A stretch of 64,000 bases of DNA from Clostridia bacterium (GCA_910575245.1 CAJTEN010000010.1:1-64000), one strand, 5' to 3'; shown: positions 1 through 9,555, numbered from the stretch's first letter. The notes: generated from the sequence alone by a model not told the origin. Numbers and translations are program-made.

Positions 1-328
<328 letters not shown>

Positions 329-596
329 ATTTAAGTCAATTCCTTCGAAATTTACTTGATCTCGGATCTCAAAACAAGCTTGGCTTTTTTGCATCCGTTT
401 CCTAAACATTTACTGTTTGGGTCCGTATCTTCCTGATACTCTCTGAAAAATCCGTAAGAACTTTTCCTCCGGCTTACGCCGGTATTTTCTCTCTGAATTT
501 TCAGGGTTGCATTACTGTTTATTTGTCAAGGTTCTATATTGTACATTCACTGTACACAAGCTGCTGTATCTCTTGTTTTCCTCAGCAACGAATACG
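329..596 (-). other. rRNA operon leader
   Basis: This is the transcribed leader between the rRNA promoter and the 16S gene. It carries no gene. It contains a small perfect hairpin (CCGGC-TTAC-GCCGG, about 471-484) and several T-rich tracts. The short open frames here are shadows. A leader of this length is normal for rRNA operons, where it holds processing stems and antitermination signals, but I cannot assign a specific boxA. Confidence 0.6.
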
Positions 597-625
597 AGTA
601 TATCATTACCATTTCTGAATGTCAA
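597..625 (-). promoter_or_regulatory. rRNA operon promoter, sigma-A consensus
   Basis: On the minus strand a perfect -35 TTGACA (620-625) is separated by 17 bp from a -10 TATACT (597-602). Directly upstream (626-665) are phased A-tracts on the transcribed strand, as expected of an UP element that boosts rRNA promoters. The position, about 270 nt before the 16S gene, fits an rrn promoter. Confidence 0.85.
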
Positions 626-713
626 CAGTTTTTTTGATATTTTTTTCGTTTTTTTTCACCGGTTTTTTACCGTTGTTAATTTACAATTATTTCCAGATGG
701 ATTTTCGATATTA

Positions 714-816
714 TATAGTTAACGGCATTAGAAATTTCGTTTTCGGCCTTGCAGGAGCTACCGTATATGGCTCCTGCAAGAGCCGGAAACAGAAATTTGT
801 TATGTCGTTTACTATA
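714..816. mobile_element. 103-bp palindromic MITE-like element, copy 1
   Basis: An imperfect palindrome of 103 bp begins TATAGT and ends ACTATA. Its arms of about 43 bp surround a short centre. A near-identical 103-bp copy lies at 29383-29485. The ends fit a TA target duplication, as with Tc1/mariner or IS630-type MITEs; that assignment is inference. The right end overlaps the tetR stop codon: the TAG comes from the terminal ACTATA. Removing the element down to one TA would leave TAA at the same codon, so the insertion did not alter the protein. It encodes no transposase. Confidence 0.8.
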
Positions 817-1444
817 ATTCTAAGGAAAGAATTTCTTCGACTTCCCGGCAGATTCCCCGGCTGATCAGTCCACGTACGGCCTCTCTTTGTTCTTCCCCTT
901 CAAATGTCTCTTCTTTCAGCGCCATTCCATAGCAAAAGACTTTGGAATAGATGCTAAGTACAAGATAGATCATCTTATCCTCAGACGGCAGTTCCCTGCC
1001 GTCCAGTTCATCCTGCAGTACCCTGCGAATCACATCGATCACAGGAACTTCTCCTGATATTTTCTTCTGTCTCAATAATTCCCTGATCCATCTGCTCACC
1101 GAAGAGTTATCAGACAGCATGTGAATCAGCCGGAAAATGCAGTCCATTCTGGCAACCTGCTGTTCCATTGCAAGCAGGACATAATTTACCTTGTGATAAA
1201 AATCTTTCTCTTTGCATATTCCTTCATACAACTGCCTGCAAAACAGCTCTCCGTTATAGAAGAATGCCTTTGCGATCATTTCTTCTTTCCCGGAGAAATA
1301 TTCATATGCAGTACCTTTTCCGATTCCGGCCCGTCTTGTAATCTCCGATACCGTAAGATTATTGATGTCGGCGCCTTCTTCAAAGAGTACAAGTACAGCC
1401 TGATATATCGCTCTCTCCTTCGGTAAATATTCTTTACTCATCAT
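812..1444 (-). CDS. TetR/AcrR family transcriptional regulator
   Basis: This 210-aa protein has a typical TetR N-terminal helix-turn-helix at about residues 25-60 (LTVSEITRRAGIGKGTAYEYF, with the recognition helix around GKGTAYEYF). It is followed by a divergent all-helical ligand-binding domain. Its ATG overlaps the last 11 bases of the upstream RND efflux gene, so the two are translationally coupled in one operon. A 20-bp palindrome beside the operon promoter (5696-5715) is the likely operator, making this an autoregulatory repressor of the pump that is released by a pump substrate. That role is inferred from arrangement. The stop codon is supplied by the palindromic element at 714-816. The ligand is unknown. 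Confidence 0.93.
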   Translation of the reverse strand: MMSKEYLPKERAIYQAVLVLFEEGADINNLTVSEITRRAGIGKGTAYEYFSGKEEMIAKAFFYNGELFCRQLYEGICKEKDFYHKVNYVLLAMEQQVARMDCIFRLIHMLSDNSSVSRWIRELLRQKKISGEVPVIDVIRRVLQDELDGRELPSEDKMIYLVLSIYSKVFCYGMALKEETFEGEEQREAVRGLISRGICREVEEILSLEL

Positions 1445-4400
1445 CAGCCTCTACACTCCCTGTCTTATCCTTTTCCCGCATAAGTATATCATAAATACAA
1501 GGAATCACGATCAGTGTCAATAAGGTACCATAGATCAGACCGCCAATCGTAACCACGGACATAGGTTTCGACATGTCCGCACCCATATCATCGCTGAATG
1601 CCATGGTACTAAGTGCCAGGATCGTTGTCAGTGCAGTCATCAAAACAGGCCGGATTCTGGTTCTTCCCGCTGTAATGATAGCTTCTCTTTTCTCCATACC
1701 GCTTATGCGAAGCTGATTAATATAATCAACCAGCACGATACCGTTGTTCACGATAATACCCGACAGCATGACGAAGCCAATCAATGCAATGACACTTACC
1801 TCACTTCCGCTGACATATAATCCCAGAAGACCGCCTGTAAACGCAAGTGGAATGGTAAACATGATGATAAACGGCGACAACAGCGACTGAAACTGCGCAA
1901 CCATGATCAGATACATAAAGATCAACGCCAAAATCAGCATTAAAGAAACTTGTTCCATCGCGTCATTAATGGTTTCATTCTCACCGCTCATCGTAAAATT
2001 GTATCCCTCCGGCATATTATAATTCTCAAGCGCCGCCTCCACATCTTCCGATACGAATCCTACATTGTATCCCTCGGCGATTGCTGCCGAAACAGCAATA
2101 TATCTGGTCTGATCGACTCTGTTGACAGCTTTAGGCGCTTCCGTACTCTCAAAAACCGCAATATCCGACAGCCTTATTTTCTCCTTCTTACCATCCTGTT
2201 TCGTGCGGTCAAGTTCCAAATCCTTCAGCAAATCTCTTGTCAATTCTATATCATTTGCATGTTTCACATACACACTATACTCTTCAATCTCCGTCTCCAA
2301 TGTAGTCGCACTGGCAGCGTCGGCCAGCTTCGCCTGTATCTGCTGGAAAGCCTGTGCCACCGTAATCCCATGTTCTATCGCCTTGTCTCTGTCAATCACA
2401 ATACGCAGTTCGCCAGTAGATTCTTCCAGGCCGTCGGAGACTTCCGCAGTACCTTCCACGCTTTCTACGATGGCTGCAATGTCCCTGGCGATTTCCTGTA
2501 AAGTGTCCAGTTCACGCCCTTTGATCTGAATGGAAATGCCGCTCCCGCCCAGAGCGCTCATATCCATGGTGGATGTCTCGATTGCCGCTTCCGCCTGATT
2601 TGCTTCCAGAATATCCGTAATACTCTCCTGAATTTCCCGCGCTATCTCCAGATTGTCCTTTTCCTTGTCCTCGCGCAAAGAAATATACACAACAGTCTCA
2701 TTCGTTGCCGAATTGCCTCCGCCGGATAGCATACTCATGGAAGACGAACTGGCCATAGCGCCCACATCTGTCACATCCTCCATTGCCCGCAGCCGGTCGA
2801 TCACCCTGTCCGTCACGTCCGCAGTCTTACTAAGAGGAGTATCCTTCGGCAGGCTCAGCGTCATTGTAATCTGTGTACTGTCCATATCCGGCATAAAAGC
2901 AGTTCCCCTGGAAAAAGCCGCTTTTGCACTGATTGCCAGCAAAGCCAGGATCAATACAAATACTATCGGTTTAAAGCGCAGCGACAGTTCAAGCACCTTA
3001 CCGTATCCCTTCATCAGACCGCTGAAGGCCTTCCCTTCTTTCTGCGGCTTTACTTTGGAAAAAATGCCTGCCGACATAGCCGGGACTACCGTCAGCGCAA
3101 TCAGCAGACTGGCAAACAGAGAGAAGGCAATGGTAAGTCCCATATCTACGAATAATTGTCTGACGATTCCTTCCGTAAAAACAATGGGAAGGAATACACA
3201 TACTGTCGTTAGCGTAGAAGCCAGGATCGCTCCCGCCACTTCCCCTGCTCCTGCTATCGCGGCTTCTTTCGCAGAATATCCTTCGCTCCGCATTCTGAAA
3301 ATATTCTCAATCACAACAATGGAATTGTCCACCAGCATTCCGACTCCCAGAGCCAGACCCGACAGGGAAATGACATTCAGGGTGACACCGCTGAAATACA
3401 TACACACAATCGCCGTGATCAGGCTCACCGGAATGGAACAGGCAACCACCGCCGTAGGCCGCCAGTCCTTGAGGAACAGGATCAGGATCAGTACCGCAAG
3501 GACCGCTCCGAACAATACATTATTAAGGATAGAATCCATAACCAGATCTATGTAAATCCCCTGATCCATTAGGGTAATGAGGATCAGATCCTCGTTTTCT
3601 TCTTTCAGTTCCTCAAATTTGTCCAGAATCTTGTCGGAAACATCTCCTGTAGAATATCCGGTCTGCTTCTGGATCGTTATCATGATGCCTGGCGCTCCGT
3701 TTACATTGGCATAAATATCTTCGGAATTATCCGTCATGAATACATCCGCCACATCTTCCAGTGTAATAATTTCCACACCATCCATCTCGGGATTCAGCAG
3801 AGGCATTTTCTTCAGTTCTTCTATATCCTCCGGTTTATCGCCTACCCTGACCAGATAATCGATTCCTTCCTCCGTAACATATCCTGCCGGCATGGAGAAA
3901 TTCTGTGCCGCCAAAAGAGACTTAACTGTATCTACCGTAAGGATATCATTCATGTCCGCCTGATCATATGCGTCCTCCCTGGCCTCTTCCAGTTCTTCCT
4001 CTCCATCCAGAATCTGCTGCAGCGCGTCTTTTAACTGCTCAGCAGAATCATTCAGCTGCTCCTCTCCGTCCCGGATCTGTTCCCATGCGGAATCCAACTG
4101 TTCTCTGCCTGCCTTCAGCTGCTCCTCTCCTGCCTCTAACTGCTTCTCGCTTGCCTCCAGCTGAGTCTCGGCTGCCGTCAGCTGCATCTCACCGACGCTG
4201 ATCGTGGTCTGGGCGTTGGCGAACTCGATCGCCGCGGTCAGATTACCGGCATAGAGCTCCTCCAGCGCCTTATCCAGAGAGGATATGTTCTGTTCAATTG
4301 TGGAAAGCTGCGCTTTCATAGCGGCAACAGCGGCTTTCTGCATCTCGGCCGTAGCGGTAAGCTCCGCTTTCTGACTTTCCAGAGCGGCAACGCCTTCATC

Positions 4401-5666
4401 CCCTCCCATGGCCTCCAACGCTGCATTCATGGAGTCTCTCGCTGTCAACAGCGCCGCTTTCAGCATTCCCACAGTCATCCCGCTGACATCATCAACAGAC
4501 ATCTGCAGAAGCTGTGCAATAGCCGCCTGCTGCTCACCGGTCAGCACAAGTTCAACCGGAATATCCTGAGACGGAGCCTGATCAAGCGCCGTTATCAGGA
4601 TATTAATACTCTCAACAGCCTGCTTCGCCTCGTTATATTTCTTAATTCCTTCATCAATCTGATCTATCCCGTTCTGTGCCGCCTCTATCGTTGCCTCCGC
4701 CGTCGCAATTTCCAGAGTAAGATGCATCTTCGTCGATTCCAGTTCTGTCTTCGCTGTCAGGATCTTAGTCTCCGCCGCCGCAAGCTGCGCGGTAGTCTCT
4801 CCCTTCTTATTGGCAAGCTCAGACTTTCCCTCCTCAAGCTTCGCCTTATTCTCGGCAATCTCCGCCTTCCCGTCAGCTAACTTCTGCTTACTTTCTTCCA
4901 GTTCTGCACTGTTATCATCCAGTTCCTTCTGACCGTCCACCAGCTCCTGCTTGCTGTCCTCCAGTTCAGCCCGTGCCTTGGCAAGCTCTGCCTGGCCGTC
5001 ATAAACCTCTTGCTTACCATCAGCCAGTTCCTGCTCTGCATCCTTCATCTCATCATCTATATAGGCAAAGACCTGCTTGTTGATCGTGTCAATCTTCTCC
5101 TGTCTGATGATCACGTTCACACTTTCCTCAAACAGACCTGTAGCACTTGCGGAAGCAACACCTTCTATACTCTCCAGCTCCGGAATGACCACGTTCTGCG
5201 TCATATCACTTACCTGTGCATCTGTCATCCCGGTATTACCGACAGCTGCAATCATAATTGGAAGCATATCAGGATTCAATTTCATAATAATCGGACTTCC
5301 GACAGAATCATCCCAATAGCTCCTGATCTGGTCTAAATTTTCCCTGATCTCAAGAGAGGCCGCATTCATATCTGTTGATTGCGCAAATTCCAAAATGACC
5401 GTGGAATAGTTCTCACTGGAGACTGAACTGATTCCCTCAATATTGCTTACCGTAGCCATAGAGGCTTCCACCGGTTTCGTTACAACCATCTCTACAGTCT
5501 CCGGACTCGCCCCGGGATATGGCGTCATAACAATGACGTACGGCAGGCTGATACTCGGTAAAAGATCAGTAGACATCCTGGTAAAAGATACTACTCCGAG
5601 AACGATTACCAAAATAACTGCAACCAGAACAGTATATGGCTTCCTAACGCTGAATTTTCCCAACAT
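1434..5666 (-). CDS. RND family efflux transporter with large coiled-coil insertion
   Basis: This 1410-aa protein is an AcrB/MMPL-superfamily permease. A first TM helix (about residues 12-30) precedes a porter domain. The second TM bundle follows around residue 715 and holds the TM4 motif GMLVDNSIVVIENIF, where one of the usual paired Asp residues is Asn. A second half-repeat (IIVNNGIVLVDY) ends the protein. Between the first porter half and TM2, about residues 205-570 form a heptad-rich coiled coil (many ADGKAEL-like repeats) that classical AcrB lacks. Typical RND pumps are about 1030 aa, so the insertion explains the length. No adaptor or outer-membrane channel gene is nearby, as expected in a Gram-positive cell. 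The downstream tetR overlaps its 3' end. The substrate is unknown; drug, bile-salt or peptide export is plausible. Confidence 0.93.
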   Translation of the reverse strand: MLGKFSVRKPYTVLVAVILVIVLGVVSFTRMSTDLLPSISLPYVIVMTPYPGASPETVEMVVTKPVEASMATVSNIEGISSVSSENYSTVILEFAQSTDMNAASLEIRENLDQIRSYWDDSVGSPIIMKLNPDMLPIMIAAVGNTGMTDAQVSDMTQNVVIPELESIEGVASASATGLFEESVNVIIRQEKIDTINKQVFAYIDDEMKDAEQELADGKQEVYDGQAELAKARAELEDSKQELVDGQKELDDNSAELEESKQKLADGKAEIAENKAKLEEGKSELANKKGETTAQLAAAETKILTAKTELESTKMHLTLEIATAEATIEAAQNGIDQIDEGIKKYNEAKQAVESINILITALDQAPSQDIPVELVLTGEQQAAIAQLLQMSVDDVSGMTVGMLKAALLTARDSMNAALEAMGGDEGVAALESQKAELTATAEMQKAAVAAMKAQLSTIEQNISSLDKALEELYAGNLTAAIEFANAQTTISVGEMQLTAAETQLEASEKQLEAGEEQLKAGREQLDSAWEQIRDGEEQLNDSAEQLKDALQQILDGEEELEEAREDAYDQADMNDILTVDTVKSLLAAQNFSMPAGYVTEEGIDYLVRVGDKPEDIEELKKMPLLNPEMDGVEIITLEDVADVFMTDNSEDIYANVNGAPGIMITIQKQTGYSTGDVSDKILDKFEELKEENEDLILITLMDQGIYIDLVMDSILNNVLFGAVLAVLILILFLKDWRPTAVVACSIPVSLITAIVCMYFSGVTLNVISLSGLALGVGMLVDNSIVVIENIFRMRSEGYSAKEAAIAGAGEVAGAILASTLTTVCVFLPIVFTEGIVRQLFVDMGLTIAFSLFASLLIALTVVPAMSAGIFSKVKPQKEGKAFSGLMKGYGKVLELSLRFKPIVFVLILALLAISAKAAFSRGTAFMPDMDSTQITMTLSLPKDTPLSKTADVTDRVIDRLRAMEDVTDVGAMASSSSMSMLSGGGNSATNETVVYISLREDKEKDNLEIAREIQESITDILEANQAEAAIETSTMDMSALGGSGISIQIKGRELDTLQEIARDIAAIVESVEGTAEVSDGLEESTGELRIVIDRDKAIEHGITVAQAFQQIQAKLADAASATTLETEIEEYSVYVKHANDIELTRDLLKDLELDRTKQDGKKEKIRLSDIAVFESTEAPKAVNRVDQTRYIAVSAAIAEGYNVGFVSEDVEAALENYNMPEGYNFTMSGENETINDAMEQVSLMLILALIFMYLIMVAQFQSLLSPFIIMFTIPLAFTGGLLGLYVSGSEVSVIALIGFVMLSGIIVNNGIVLVDYINQLRISGMEKREAIITAGRTRIRPVLMTALTTILALSTMAFSDDMGADMSKPMSVVTIGGLIYGTLLTLIVIPCIYDILMREKDKTGSVEADDE

Positions 5667-5695
5667 AATATGACACTCCTCTTTCTCATTGCCTT

Positions 5696-5715
5696 CCGTC
5701 CGACTGGTCGGTCGG
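5696..5715 (-). promoter_or_regulatory. Probable TetR operator
   Basis: A 20-bp near-perfect palindrome (CCGACCGAC-CA-GTCGGACGG on the minus strand; 8 of 9 arm positions match) lies just downstream of the -10 box of the efflux operon promoter, over the expected transcription start. This is the classic position for TetR-type repression. Assignment to the adjacent regulator is inference. Confidence 0.75.
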
Positions 5716-5725
5716 CTGCTTACTC

Positions 5726-5754
5726 AGTATATTTTGAAAATGAATAACTGTCAA
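5726..5754 (-). promoter_or_regulatory. Efflux operon promoter
   Basis: The minus strand carries a perfect TTGACA (5749-5754), a 17-bp spacer and TATACT (5726-5731). The promoter lies about 60 bp before the RND start codon and reads into the palindromic operator. Confidence 0.85.
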
Positions 5755-5792
5755 CACCCGTCCTCTGTCTTAATAAAAATTTTAGAAACAAG

Positions 5793-5834
5793 AAAAAAAG
5801 CATAGACAAACCGGTCAAACCGATCCATCTATGC
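5793..5834 (-). terminator. Rho-independent terminator after the lipoprotein gene
   Basis: On the minus strand a stem GCATAGA / TCTATGC, with an inner pairing around ACCGGT, is followed by seven T residues. It lies 40 bp after the stop of the lipoprotein gene. Confidence 0.8.
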
Positions 5835-5874
5835 CTGCAGCCTGTTATTTCATTTATTGGATTCAAAGCAAAAA

Positions 5875-6630
5875 TCACTGAAGATTTATTACCGAATTGC
5901 CAGCATCTCCACGCAGTGTCAAATCAATCGACTCCACCGTAACTGACTGGGGAATCTCTACGATACTCACCAACTCCACGCCGGAACCGGCCGGAACCAC
6001 ACCTTCATACGTCTGCAGATCATTCAACAGCATGGTAGACAACGCGTTCTCCCCTGATCCGCCATTAACGGAAATGCGGAATCTCGCCCCATGTCCCAGC
6101 ATATCCAACGTCTGATCCGCCGAACTTGCGTTGGACGCCGTAAACTTTAAGACAAGCAGCTGCATCCCTTCCGTGGCATCCATTGCGAAGAATACGTCTT
6201 CCCCCTCTATTCCGGAAGGATAGGACTCTGTCAGCTCATATCCTGTGTATTGGAAGGTAATATCCTGAATGCCATAATATTCTTCTATCGTTGAAGGTAC
6301 CGCTGCCGCGGCTTCTCCATCCTGGCTGACATCAATCACTTCTGTGTCATCTGCCTTGCTTTCTTCCGGAGTCTCCTCTTCCTCTGCAGGTTCCGCCGCC
6401 GCTTCAGCCATCTTTCTCTCTCTCTCTGCCTTTTTGTCCTCTTCTTCTTCATATTCAGACATAGTAAGCAACCGTCCTTTGCTGACTCTGTCGTACTTCA
6501 ACAGTACGCCTGCCGCATATTCTGAAATAGTCTCCGTCTCTTCCTCTGTCAATTCAGGCACCTCTGCACCACATCCGGTCATAAAGACTGCTGCAGCGAT
6601 ACCACACAGAAATATTCCCGCTTTTCTCAC
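5875..6630 (-). CDS. Predicted lipoprotein of unknown function
   Basis: This 251-aa protein starts with a type II signal peptide and lipobox (VFMTGC, Cys20), so it should be anchored to the outer face of the membrane. An acidic, low-complexity Glu/Lys/Ala-rich linker spans about residues 60-110. The C-terminal half (about 120-251) looks like a beta-rich domain of the DUF4352 or immunoglobulin-like type, with LLVLKFTASN and VPAGSGVEL stretches; this comparison is by eye. It is a single-gene unit with its own promoter and terminator, next to a two-component operon. I do not recognise a specific function. Confidence 0.8.
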   Translation of the reverse strand: MRKAGIFLCGIAAAVFMTGCGAEVPELTEEETETISEYAAGVLLKYDRVSKGRLLTMSEYEEEEDKKAERERKMAEAAAEPAEEEETPEESKADDTEVIDVSQDGEAAAAVPSTIEEYYGIQDITFQYTGYELTESYPSGIEGEDVFFAMDATEGMQLLVLKFTASNASSADQTLDMLGHGARFRISVNGGSGENALSTMLLNDLQTYEGVVPAGSGVELVSIVEIPQSVTVESIDLTLRGDAGNSVINLQ

Positions 6631-6671
6631 ATCTATTCTCCTATCGCCATTAATTTCTGTTGTAAGTCCTG

Positions 6672-6743
6672 CCGCGGTATACCTTCAGACATATAAACCG
6701 CGGTATCACCTTTTATTATAACGTAATATCCCACAGATGACAA
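6672..6743 (-). promoter_or_regulatory. Promoter and 5' leader hairpin of the lipoprotein gene
   Basis: The minus strand has TTGTCA (6738-6743), a 17-bp spacer and a perfect TATAAT (6715-6720). The leader just downstream folds into a hairpin through two copies of CCGCGGT/ACCGCGG (6672-6678 and 6697-6703). The string ATACCGCGG recalls a T-box core, but no other T-box element is present and the gene is not amino-acid related. Confidence 0.7.
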
Positions 6744-6766
6744 ACTTTTTCTTCAAAAAACTGCTC

Positions 6767-8230
6767 CTAAGCAATATCAAGGGTAAACCAGAACTCCACT
6801 CCGTTTTCATAGTTCGTCACCCCATACTTCTGATTCATGGATTCCATAATTGCTTTAACGATAGACAGCCCGATACCGCTGCCCCCGTACTCCCTAGTCC
6901 GCGCCTTATCTACTTTATAGAATTTCTCCCAGATATGTTCTATGCTTTCCGCCGGAATCGGTATGCCTGTGTTAAAGACAGAAACTTTAATCTGTCCGTC
7001 CATACGGCGCAATTTGACATCGATGATTTTCTCTCCCTGTGCATAGTGGATCGCATTCGTGAAATAATTCATAAACACTTCTTCTACCTTAAACTCATCC
7101 CCCCAGACATAAACGGCTTCGTAATCCTCCATACGCACAGAGATGGTTCTCTCCCTCAGAAGGATATCCGAAGAGGCGATATAATTCCGTATCAGCGCCG
7201 TAAGATCAAACCGTTCCATATTCACGATTTCGCTTCCGGATTCCAACTGATTCAATGTCAGCAGCTGTCTCACCATAGCGTTCATCTTAGCCGCCTCATC
7301 AATGATCACATCACAATAGAATTCTCTGCTCTCCACATCATCGTTGATTCCTTCTCTCAGTCCTTCTGCATATCCCTGGATCAGGGCGATCGGCGTCTTC
7401 AACTCATGAGACACATTGGAGAGAAATTCCTTACGTCTTTCATCGATCTGCTCTTTCTGCTCAATATCCTTAAGCAGTTCATTATTAGCCGTTTTTAACT
7501 CTGAAATCGTTGTCTCCAGAGCTTCTGACATCTCATTGATATTATTACCCAGGACGGCGATCTCCGTTCTGTCATTCCCCGTATATTTGACATTGAAATC
7601 CAGATGCTTCATTCTTTCCGATATTCCGGCCAGTTCCATGATCGGTTTGGTGATCCGGTTAGACAGGCCGATTACCATCAGAATACTCACCACTATCGCA
7701 ATACATCCCACATAGGCCATAAAGCGGTTGGATATGGCTACACTCTCCTGAATACTCTCTAAAGCGCTGCGTAGAATGAAAAAATATCCATTATCCAGCA
7801 TCCCCCACATTTCTATATACTCTGTCTGCATCCGGACATCCGTGACAATCTGAATCATATATCCGTTATCTTCCAGCAGGATTTCCTCTTTGCTTACTCC
7901 GTAAAAAATATTATTCAGTAAATGATTGATCGCAAATTCCTGATCCACCATGGTAGTCTTGACCATTCTGGAATCACTGTCCAGAACCAGAACATTGATG
8001 TTATATTTATCACGGATTTTCTGCAATTCGATATCATAAAGCTCCGAGGTGATGTCCCCTGCGCTGGAAGCTTCATTAATACTTGCATATGCCTTGATCA
8101 GTGCATTCTTCTTATTATTGATGTAATATTTCTCCAGCAGAGTATTGTTTGCCAGAAGGCACAGCAGAATCGTACCCGTGATCACCAGGGTAAAAATAAA
8201 AACAAACTGTCTCTTCATGGAATATCTCAT
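6767..8230 (-). CDS. Membrane sensor histidine kinase
   Basis: This 487-aa kinase has an N-terminal TM helix (about 8-28), an extracellular sensor region of about 140 residues, a second TM (about 170-190), a HAMP linker, and the H-box FLSNVSHELKTPIALIQGYAEG. The ATPase domain has an N-box (VFMNYFTNAIHYA) and a G-box (GGSGIGLSIVKAIM). The layout matches the VicK/ResE/PhoR group. It is the third gene of an operon after a one-TM protein and an OmpR-type regulator, 19 bp downstream of the latter. The ATG follows a GAGG at rather long spacing; another Met lies four residues later. The signal is unknown, probably an envelope condition. Confidence 0.95.
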   Translation of the reverse strand: MRYSMKRQFVFIFTLVITGTILLCLLANNTLLEKYYINNKKNALIKAYASINEASSAGDITSELYDIELQKIRDKYNINVLVLDSDSRMVKTTMVDQEFAINHLLNNIFYGVSKEEILLEDNGYMIQIVTDVRMQTEYIEMWGMLDNGYFFILRSALESIQESVAISNRFMAYVGCIAIVVSILMVIGLSNRITKPIMELAGISERMKHLDFNVKYTGNDRTEIAVLGNNINEMSEALETTISELKTANNELLKDIEQKEQIDERRKEFLSNVSHELKTPIALIQGYAEGLREGINDDVESREFYCDVIIDEAAKMNAMVRQLLTLNQLESGSEIVNMERFDLTALIRNYIASSDILLRERTISVRMEDYEAVYVWGDEFKVEEVFMNYFTNAIHYAQGEKIIDVKLRRMDGQIKVSVFNTGIPIPAESIEHIWEKFYKVDKARTREYGGSGIGLSIVKAIMESMNQKYGVTNYENGVEFWFTLDIA

Positions 8231-8249
8231 AAACCGTTCTGCCTCACAT

Positions 8250-8924
8250 TTATTCTTCGAACTTATAGCCCATGCCCCAGATCGTCCTGATCAACTCGCC
8301 CTTCTTCCCCATTTTGCTGCGAAGCTTCTTCACATGCGTATCAATCGTTCTGGCATCTCCGAAATAATCATAATTCCATACACTATTCAGAATTTTCTCC
8401 CTGGACAGCGCTATTCCTTTATTTTCCACAAAATATGTCAACAATTCAAATTCCTTATAACTCAGATCAACAGGATTCCCATCCACCAAGACACTGTGCG
8501 CCGCCTTATTGATTACGATTCCGCCGGCCTCCATCACCTCATCTGCGCTGGCTTGACTGGTTCTGCGAAGAATCGCTTCCACCCTTGCCACCAGGATTTT
8601 AGGGCTGAAAGGCTTGGAAATATACTCATCCACTCCCAATTCAAATCCCTGCAGTTCGTCATGTTCATCGGATTTGGCCGTCAGCATAATGATAGGCACT
8701 TTAGAATACTCCCTTATTTCCTTGCACACCTGCCAGCCGTCCATCTTCGGCATCATGACATCCAGAATAATCAGCGCAATATCATTCTGCCCGAAAAAGA
8801 TATCTACCGCCTGAACCCCATCCTCAGCCTCTATGACTTCATAATTGCTTTTGATCAGAAAGTCTCTGACCAGCTTACGCATACGGCTCTCGTCATCCAC
8901 CACCAGAATCTTCAATCGTTCCAT
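8250..8924 (-). CDS. OmpR/PhoB-type response regulator
   Basis: This 224-aa regulator has a receiver domain (about 1-120; acidic pair VVDDE, phospho-acceptor Asp in LIILDVMMPKMDG, conserved Lys in YISKPF) and a C-terminal winged helix (about 130-224, ending RTIWGMGYKFEE). It is the partner of the kinase encoded 19 bp downstream. It starts 17 bp after the stop of the one-TM protein gene, so all three genes should be cotranscribed. Target genes cannot be read from the sequence. Confidence 0.96.
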   Translation of the reverse strand: MERLKILVVDDESRMRKLVRDFLIKSNYEVIEAEDGVQAVDIFFGQNDIALIILDVMMPKMDGWQVCKEIREYSKVPIIMLTAKSDEHDELQGFELGVDEYISKPFSPKILVARVEAILRRTSQASADEVMEAGGIVINKAAHSVLVDGNPVDLSYKEFELLTYFVENKGIALSREKILNSVWNYDYFGDARTIDTHVKKLRSKMGKKGELIRTIWGMGYKFEE

Positions 8925-8941
8925 ACACTATTACCTCTCCG

Positions 8942-9496
8942 CTATTTATCCAGAGCTCTCTCGGCCTCCCGCACTGCCCTTTCTCTCTCAGATAATTCCT
9001 GTTCCCATTCCGAGTATTCGTTGACGATCGCTGTCCTGTAATTAACAATCGTCGGAATATCGCTTCTGAGAGATACCAGAATCAGACCCGCTATTGCCAG
9101 CACCAACAGGACATTAATACACACCGATGTGATAAACTGTCCTCGATACTCCACTTTCACCATTCTTGCTTCCATACTTCTTCTGATCGAACTGTTGTTT
9201 TCTGTTTTGTTGCTGAAGGTACCGTGCAGTGGAACAGGTCTTATCTTCTCCTGCGGTACTCCGCAATTGATCATCTGGTTCTGCATTTTCTGCAGATATG
9301 ACATACCTATCGGTGTCAAAAACACTCTGTTGTCGATTGCCTTATTATACACCAGCATCAGATTCTGCGGATTGCGATAATCAAGATGCTGCTCTAAATT
9401 ATCGATTTTCTTTTTCTCCAGTCTGGCTGTCTCCGCATCTGCAAGTGTCGCGAATCTATAACCGCCTACGATCAAATCCTCTTCATTCTTATCCAT
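8942..9496 (-). CDS. Single-TM protein of unknown function, operon with two-component system
   Basis: This 184-aa protein starts at an ATG with GGGAG eight bases upstream; a GTG three codons earlier is the alternative. Residues 1-115 are soluble and polar (LIVGGYRFATLADAETARLEKKKIDNLEQHLDYRNPQNL region). One TM helix (about 122-142, FITSVCINVLLVLAIAGLILVS) follows, then a charged coiled-coil tail rich in Glu and Arg. It is the first gene of the operon with a response regulator and kinase and has its own sigma-A promoter. It could be an accessory or feedback protein of that system. I do not recognise the family. Confidence 0.82.
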   Translation of the reverse strand: MDKNEEDLIVGGYRFATLADAETARLEKKKIDNLEQHLDYRNPQNLMLVYNKAIDNRVFLTPIGMSYLQKMQNQMINCGVPQEKIRPVPLHGTFSNKTENNSSIRRSMEARMVKVEYRGQFITSVCINVLLVLAIAGLILVSLRSDIPTIVNYRTAIVNEYSEWEQELSERERAVREAERALDK

Positions 9497-9555
9497 GGAA
9501 TTCACTCCCGATCTTACACACTTTCACTATTTGATTCCTGTTTGAAACCACATCT

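Noticed and set aside
4801..5060. Tandem DNA repeat in the efflux gene
   Set aside because: The repetition is at protein level (heptads with ADGKAEL-like units) and is explained by the coiled coil.
6672..6715. ATACCGCGG string resembling a T-box core
   Set aside because: There is no specifier loop, no conserved AGGGTGG context and no antiterminator-terminator pair, and the gene encodes a lipoprotein.
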